A program made the position numbers and the translations under genes. A DNA stretch of 9,760 bases from Bordetella parapertussis (lineage in GTDB: Bacteria; Pseudomonadota; Gammaproteobacteria; Burkholderiales; Burkholderiaceae_B), in assembly GCA_945882005.1 (NCBI GenBank), contig CAMCWG010000092.1:1-9760 (forward strand). Reading direction: 5' to 3'. The notes under the pieces are model-generated. The model had not been told where the DNA came from. It did no database searches and saw only the letters and a list, made by a program, of their open reading frames with translations. Positions within the stretch are counted from its first letter, which is position 1, and each line of letters opens with the position of its first letter. This document shows, in pieces, positions 6,603-9,760 of the stretch.

Positions 6603-7619
6603 TTAAACGTTGGCTTCGTGGTGGTAGCGGGTAACGCGTTCCACCTCGTTTTTAGAGCCTAAGACCACACCTACACGCTGGTGCAGGCTAGTCGGCTGAA
6701 TATCCAAAATACGCTGATTACCGTCGGTGGCTGCGCCGCCTGCTTGTTCGACCAACATGCTCATTGGGTTCGCTTCGTACATCAGACGCAGCTTACCTGG
6801 CTTGTTCGGCTCGCGTGAATCCCAGGGGTACATGAAGATGCCGCCACGCGTGATGAGGCGATGCACGTCCGCGACCATGGACGCAATCCAGCGCATATTG
6901 AAGTCTTTGCCGCGCTCGCCTGTTTTGCCTGCCAAACATTCGTCAATGTACTTGCGCACGGGTGGCGCCCAGTGACGCATGTTCGACATATTGATTGAGA
7001 ATTCTTTGGTGTCCTCAGGGATTCTGATGTTCTCACTTGTCAGAATCCACGAACCCATTTCACGGTCTAGCGTAAAGGCCACCACGCCTTGACCAATTGT
7101 CAGCACAAGCATCGTTTGTGGGCCGTAAATTGCATAGCCCGCAACGACTTGAGTGGTGCCTGGCTGCAGGAAGTCCTCTTCGGTGATCTCGCGGCCCGAG
7201 GCATTTGCCGGTGCACGCAAGACAGAGAAAATCGTCCCGATCGAGACGTTAACGTCGATGTTTGACGAGCCGTCGAGTGGATCGAACAGGAGTAAAAATT
7301 CGCCCTTCGGGTAGCGGTTGGGAATCAAGTGGATAGTTTCCATTTCTTCGGAGGCCATCGCGGCCAAGTGTCCACCCCATTCGTTCGCCTCAAGCAGCAC
7401 TTCGTTAGACATCACGTCGAGTTTTTTCTGCACTTCACCCTGAACGTTTTCACTTTCCAGGCTGCCTAACACGCCACCTAAGGCGCCTTTGCTCACAGCA
7501 TGGCTAATCGTTTTGCAGGCACGCGACACGATCTCAACCAAAAGGCGTACCTCTGCGCTGAGTGCATGCGCAGCGCGTTGTTGTTCTACTAGGTATTGCG
7601 TAAGGGTTTTGCGTTTCAT
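6603..7619 (-). CDS. fbp: Fructose-1,6-bisphosphatase, class I
   Basis: Hydrolyses fructose 1,6-bisphosphate to fructose 6-phosphate and phosphate with Mg2+; the committed step of gluconeogenesis, and also part of the Calvin cycle in autotrophs. The 338-residue length fits class I enzymes (E. coli 332). Evidence: the metal-binding acidic pair in MASEEMET around 88-95, the signature [17 protein letters not shown] at 107-123 with SIGTIFSVL after it, [16 protein letters not shown] and GGIFMYP in the middle, and the substrate-site block [20 protein letters not shown] near the C-terminus. The ATG at 7619-7617 gives [10 protein letters not shown], typical of the family. The 22-base gap to pepN lacks a well-placed Shine-Dalgarno (AGGA is 13 bases away). 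No Calvin-cycle genes are adjacent, so gluconeogenesis is the likelier role. Confidence 0.97.
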   Translation of the reverse strand: MKRKTLTQYLVEQQRAAHALSAEVRLLVEIVSRACKTISHAVSKGALGGVLGSLESENVQGEVQKKLDVMSNEVLLEANEWGGHLAAMASEEMETIHLIPNRYPKGEFLLLFDPLDGSSNIDVNVSIGTIFSVLRAPANASGREITEEDFLQPGTTQVVAGYAIYGPQTMLVLTIGQGVVAFTLDREMGSWILTSENIRIPEDTKEFSINMSNMRHWAPPVRKYIDECLAGKTGERGKDFNMRWIASMVADVHRLITRGGIFMYPWDSREPNKPGKLRLMYEANPMSMLVEQAGGAATDGNQRILDIQPTSLHQRVGVVLGSKNEVERVTRYHHEANV

Positions 7620-7641
7620 GGTTTCAAGGCTGTCCTGAAGG

Positions 7642-9760
7642 TCAAAGTGAAAGTGCTTTTGAGACGATTTCTAGTGTATTGCGAGATAGGGTCGGATGTG
7701 TAGCGATACGTTCAAGTTGTGCATGGATCCGCTGGCTGACCTCGGGGATACAGCGTGCCCACTGATCGCCCGCACGGGCCAGGCGGGCTGCAATCTCTGG
7801 GTTGATCGCATCGAGTGCAAGAACCTGATCGCTCCAGAACTGATAGCCCTGACCATCCTGCGCATGGAAGCCACGCGTGTTGCTCATGCAGAAAGCAAAG
7901 ATAACGGAGCGGACACGGTTTGGGTTACGCATGGTGAATGCGGGATGCGCCATCAGGCCCGCCAGCTCGTTGACGCCTGCGCGTGGTGAGTTTGCCAAGG
8001 TGCTAAACCATTTATCAACTACCAGCTGGTCGTGTTGCCAATCTTCGTAAAACTGCGTGGCGGCTGGTCCGCTGAGCTCAGGTTGTCCGTCATAAACCAG
8101 TGAAGCAAACGCCGCCATTCTGTCGGTCATATTCGTAGCGTGCTTGAACTGCGTCTGCGCCAGAAGAGCTGCTGCTGGGTTCTGGCTGGTCATCAGGTAG
8201 CCAAGCGCAAGATTCTTGAGCGCGCGCTTGCCTGAAGGACCTGGGGCAGGGGAGTATTGTCCGGGCGTGAGGTTCATCTGATAAGTGTCGAGCAAGGTTG
8301 CAGCGTGTGCTGTGCCCAACTGTTCTCGGATGCGTGTGCGAACTTCGAGCACAGCGAGTGGATCCATTTGCTCCATACGTTCTGCAACAGCATGGCTCGG
8401 TGGCAGAGTAAGTAGGCGCGCTCGGTATCCCGCGTCCAAATCTTTGTCCATTAGCGAGGCCGACCAGCTTTTGGCCAAGAGCGGATCAAGCTCAGCGAAC
8501 GTGGCCTGTTGCCGCCAGGACTGGGCGAGCCCGATCATTTTGCGTGATGCGATTTCTTGTCCAGCTTCCCAGCGTGTGAAGGTATTGTCGTCATGCGCAC
8601 TTAGTAAGGCGAGTTCTTGATCCTGGTATGAATAATCAATCGAAACAGGTGCTGAAAAATTTCTCAATAACGATGGAGTAGGACGTGTCGGAATATTGTC
8701 GAAGGTCCAGGTTTGGCTGCGCTCTTTAAGCTCCAGTGTGACTTCTGGTGATGCAGACTTTCCGGTTTCGTCTAACAAGCCGATTGTGACAGGAATGTGA
8801 AACGGCTTCTTAACAATACTGGACGCTTTTTCAACGCCGACTGCCGGGCAGTCTTGCGTGAGCGTCACAGTGCAGCGCTTAGCGACCGGGTCATGCTGGA
8901 GTTGAACGGAAACGCGGGGCGTGCCGGCCTGGCTATACCAGTGCCTGAACACATCCAGATTCTTTTGCGGTGCGGTTTGTTGAAGTGCCGATTGCATAGC
9001 GTTGACGAAGTCATCGCAGGTCACAGCTTGCCCATCATGGCGCCTGAAGTATTCGTCCATGCCTGCGCGGAAGGCTTGCTCGCCCAGCAGCGTATGCATC
9101 ATGCGAATGACTTCTGCACCTTTTGAGTACACAGTCGCAGTGTAAAAGTTACTGATTTCTTGATAGCTCTCTGGACGGATTGGGTGGGCCATCGGCCCCC
9201 GGTCTTCTGAAAACTGAGTCAAGCGCAAGCTCATAACACCGTCGATGCGCTGTACCGCACGTGCGCTCGCTGCCTCTGCGGTCGCGAGTCCTGCGGCCAT
9301 CATGTCAGCACTGAATTCCTGATCACGAAATACAGTCAAGCCTTCTTTCAGGCTCAATTCGAACCAGTCCCGACACGTCACGCGATTGCCGGTCCAATTG
9401 TGGAAGTATTCATGTCCGATCACGGATTCAATCGCTTGAAAATTCCCATCCGTCGCGGTGTTAGGGTTAGCTAACACGTAGGCTGCGTTAAAAATGTTCA
9501 GCCCTTTGTTTTCCATCGCGCCCATGTTGAAGTCGCGTGCTGCGACGATCATGAAGCGGTCAAGATCAAGCTCCAAACCAAAGCGTGTCTCATCCCACCG
9601 CAAAGCCCGCTCTAAGGACTCCATCGCCCATTCCGTTTGATCTTCGGTCCCGACATCACTGTAGACCTGCAGCAATACCTTGCGGCCGCTTGCGGTGTGC
9701 GTTTGGTGGTCGCGACAAACGAAATCACCGGCCACAACGGCAAACAGGTAGCTGGGCTTT
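7642..9760 (-). CDS. pepN: Aminopeptidase N (M1 family), 5' end cut by window edge
   Basis: Zinc metallo-aminopeptidase that removes N-terminal residues from peptides in the cytosol, for general peptide turnover. The frame stays open to the right edge, where the codons read [13 protein letters not shown], an internal PepN segment, so about 180 N-terminal residues lie outside the window. Numbering from the in-frame GTG at 9735 (internal, not the real start), visible motifs are the substrate-anchoring GAMEN at 72-76, zinc motif HEYFH at 108-112 with Glu131 exactly 18 residues on (HExxH-x18-E), and catalytic Tyr203 in TVYSKGAE. The C-terminal ~400 residues match the helical PepN domains, ending [10 protein letters not shown]. 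Compared with remembered E. coli PepN, the distance from zinc site to Tyr is 11 residues longer. fbp follows after 22 bases, probably cotranscribed. Confidence 0.97.
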   Translation of the reverse strand, partial: KPSYLFAVVAGDFVCRDHQTHTASGRKVLLQVYSDVGTEDQTEWAMESLERALRWDETRFGLELDLDRFMIVAARDFNMGAMENKGLNIFNAAYVLANPNTATDGNFQAIESVIGHEYFHNWTGNRVTCRDWFELSLKEGLTVFRDQEFSADMMAAGLATAEAASARAVQRIDGVMSLRLTQFSEDRGPMAHPIRPESYQEISNFYTATVYSKGAEVIRMMHTLLGEQAFRAGMDEYFRRHDGQAVTCDDFVNAMQSALQQTAPQKNLDVFRHWYSQAGTPRVSVQLQHDPVAKRCTVTLTQDCPAVGVEKASSIVKKPFHIPVTIGLLDETGKSASPEVTLELKERSQTWTFDNIPTRPTPSLLRNFSAPVSIDYSYQDQELALLSAHDDNTFTRWEAGQEIASRKMIGLAQSWRQQATFAELDPLLAKSWSASLMDKDLDAGYRARLLTLPPSHAVAERMEQMDPLAVLEVRTRIREQLGTAHAATLLDTYQMNLTPGQYSPAPGPSGKRALKNLALGYLMTSQNPAAALLAQTQFKHATNMTDRMAAFASLVYDGQPELSGPAATQFYEDWQHDQLVVDKWFSTLANSPRAGVNELAGLMAHPAFTMRNPNRVRSVIFAFCMSNTRGFHAQDGQGYQFWSDQVLALDAINPEIAARLARAGDQWARCIPEVSQRIHAQLERIATHPTLSRNTLEIVSKALSL

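Overview
The window looks like conserved core chromosome from a betaproteobacterium of the order Burkholderiales, most likely family Alcaligenaceae (Bordetella, Advenella and relatives). The grounds are the 5S rRNA sequence, protein sequences that read like that group, and the gene order yebC-purD-hemF-nadD-rsfS-rlmH-maf with qor, fbp and pepN nearby. The family assignment rests on remembered similarity and gene order, not on a search. I see no insertion sequence, prophage, CRISPR array, toxin-antitoxin pair, tRNA or defence locus.

Layout. Positions 1-124 hold the tail of an rRNA operon, with a 5S rRNA on the + strand, followed by a strong stem-loop terminator (135-168). Facing it on the minus strand is a tight seven-gene block (5383 down to 237): yebC, purD, hemF, nadD, rsfS, rlmH, maf. 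Its genes overlap by 1 or 4 bases, abut exactly, or are separated by 13 to 40 bases, so they are probably one transcript. A 134-base divergent intergenic region (5384-5517) separates yebC from qor, a quinone oxidoreductase gene on the + strand. qor ends at a clear intrinsic terminator (6532-6561), which lies between the convergent ends of qor and fbp. The remainder is a minus-strand pair, pepN (5' end beyond the window) followed after 22 bases by fbp.

How the genes work together. The seven-gene block mixes translation functions (YebC, the ribosome silencing factor RsfS, the 23S rRNA methyltransferase RlmH) with nucleotide and cofactor metabolism (PurD for purines, NadD for NAD, HemF for haem, Maf for nucleotide-pool or cell-division housekeeping). 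This is a growth-related housekeeping cluster rather than a single pathway. fbp (gluconeogenesis) and pepN (peptide turnover) could both serve growth on amino acids or peptides, but that link is inference.

I found no convincing undescribed system. The points most worth a second look are modest: the rRNA operon lies where rng (RNase G) commonly follows maf, RsfS has an arginine-rich C-terminal tail, PepN has a small insertion between its zinc site and catalytic tyrosine, and one NadD motif has an atypical residue. No intergenic stretch exceeds 300 bases.
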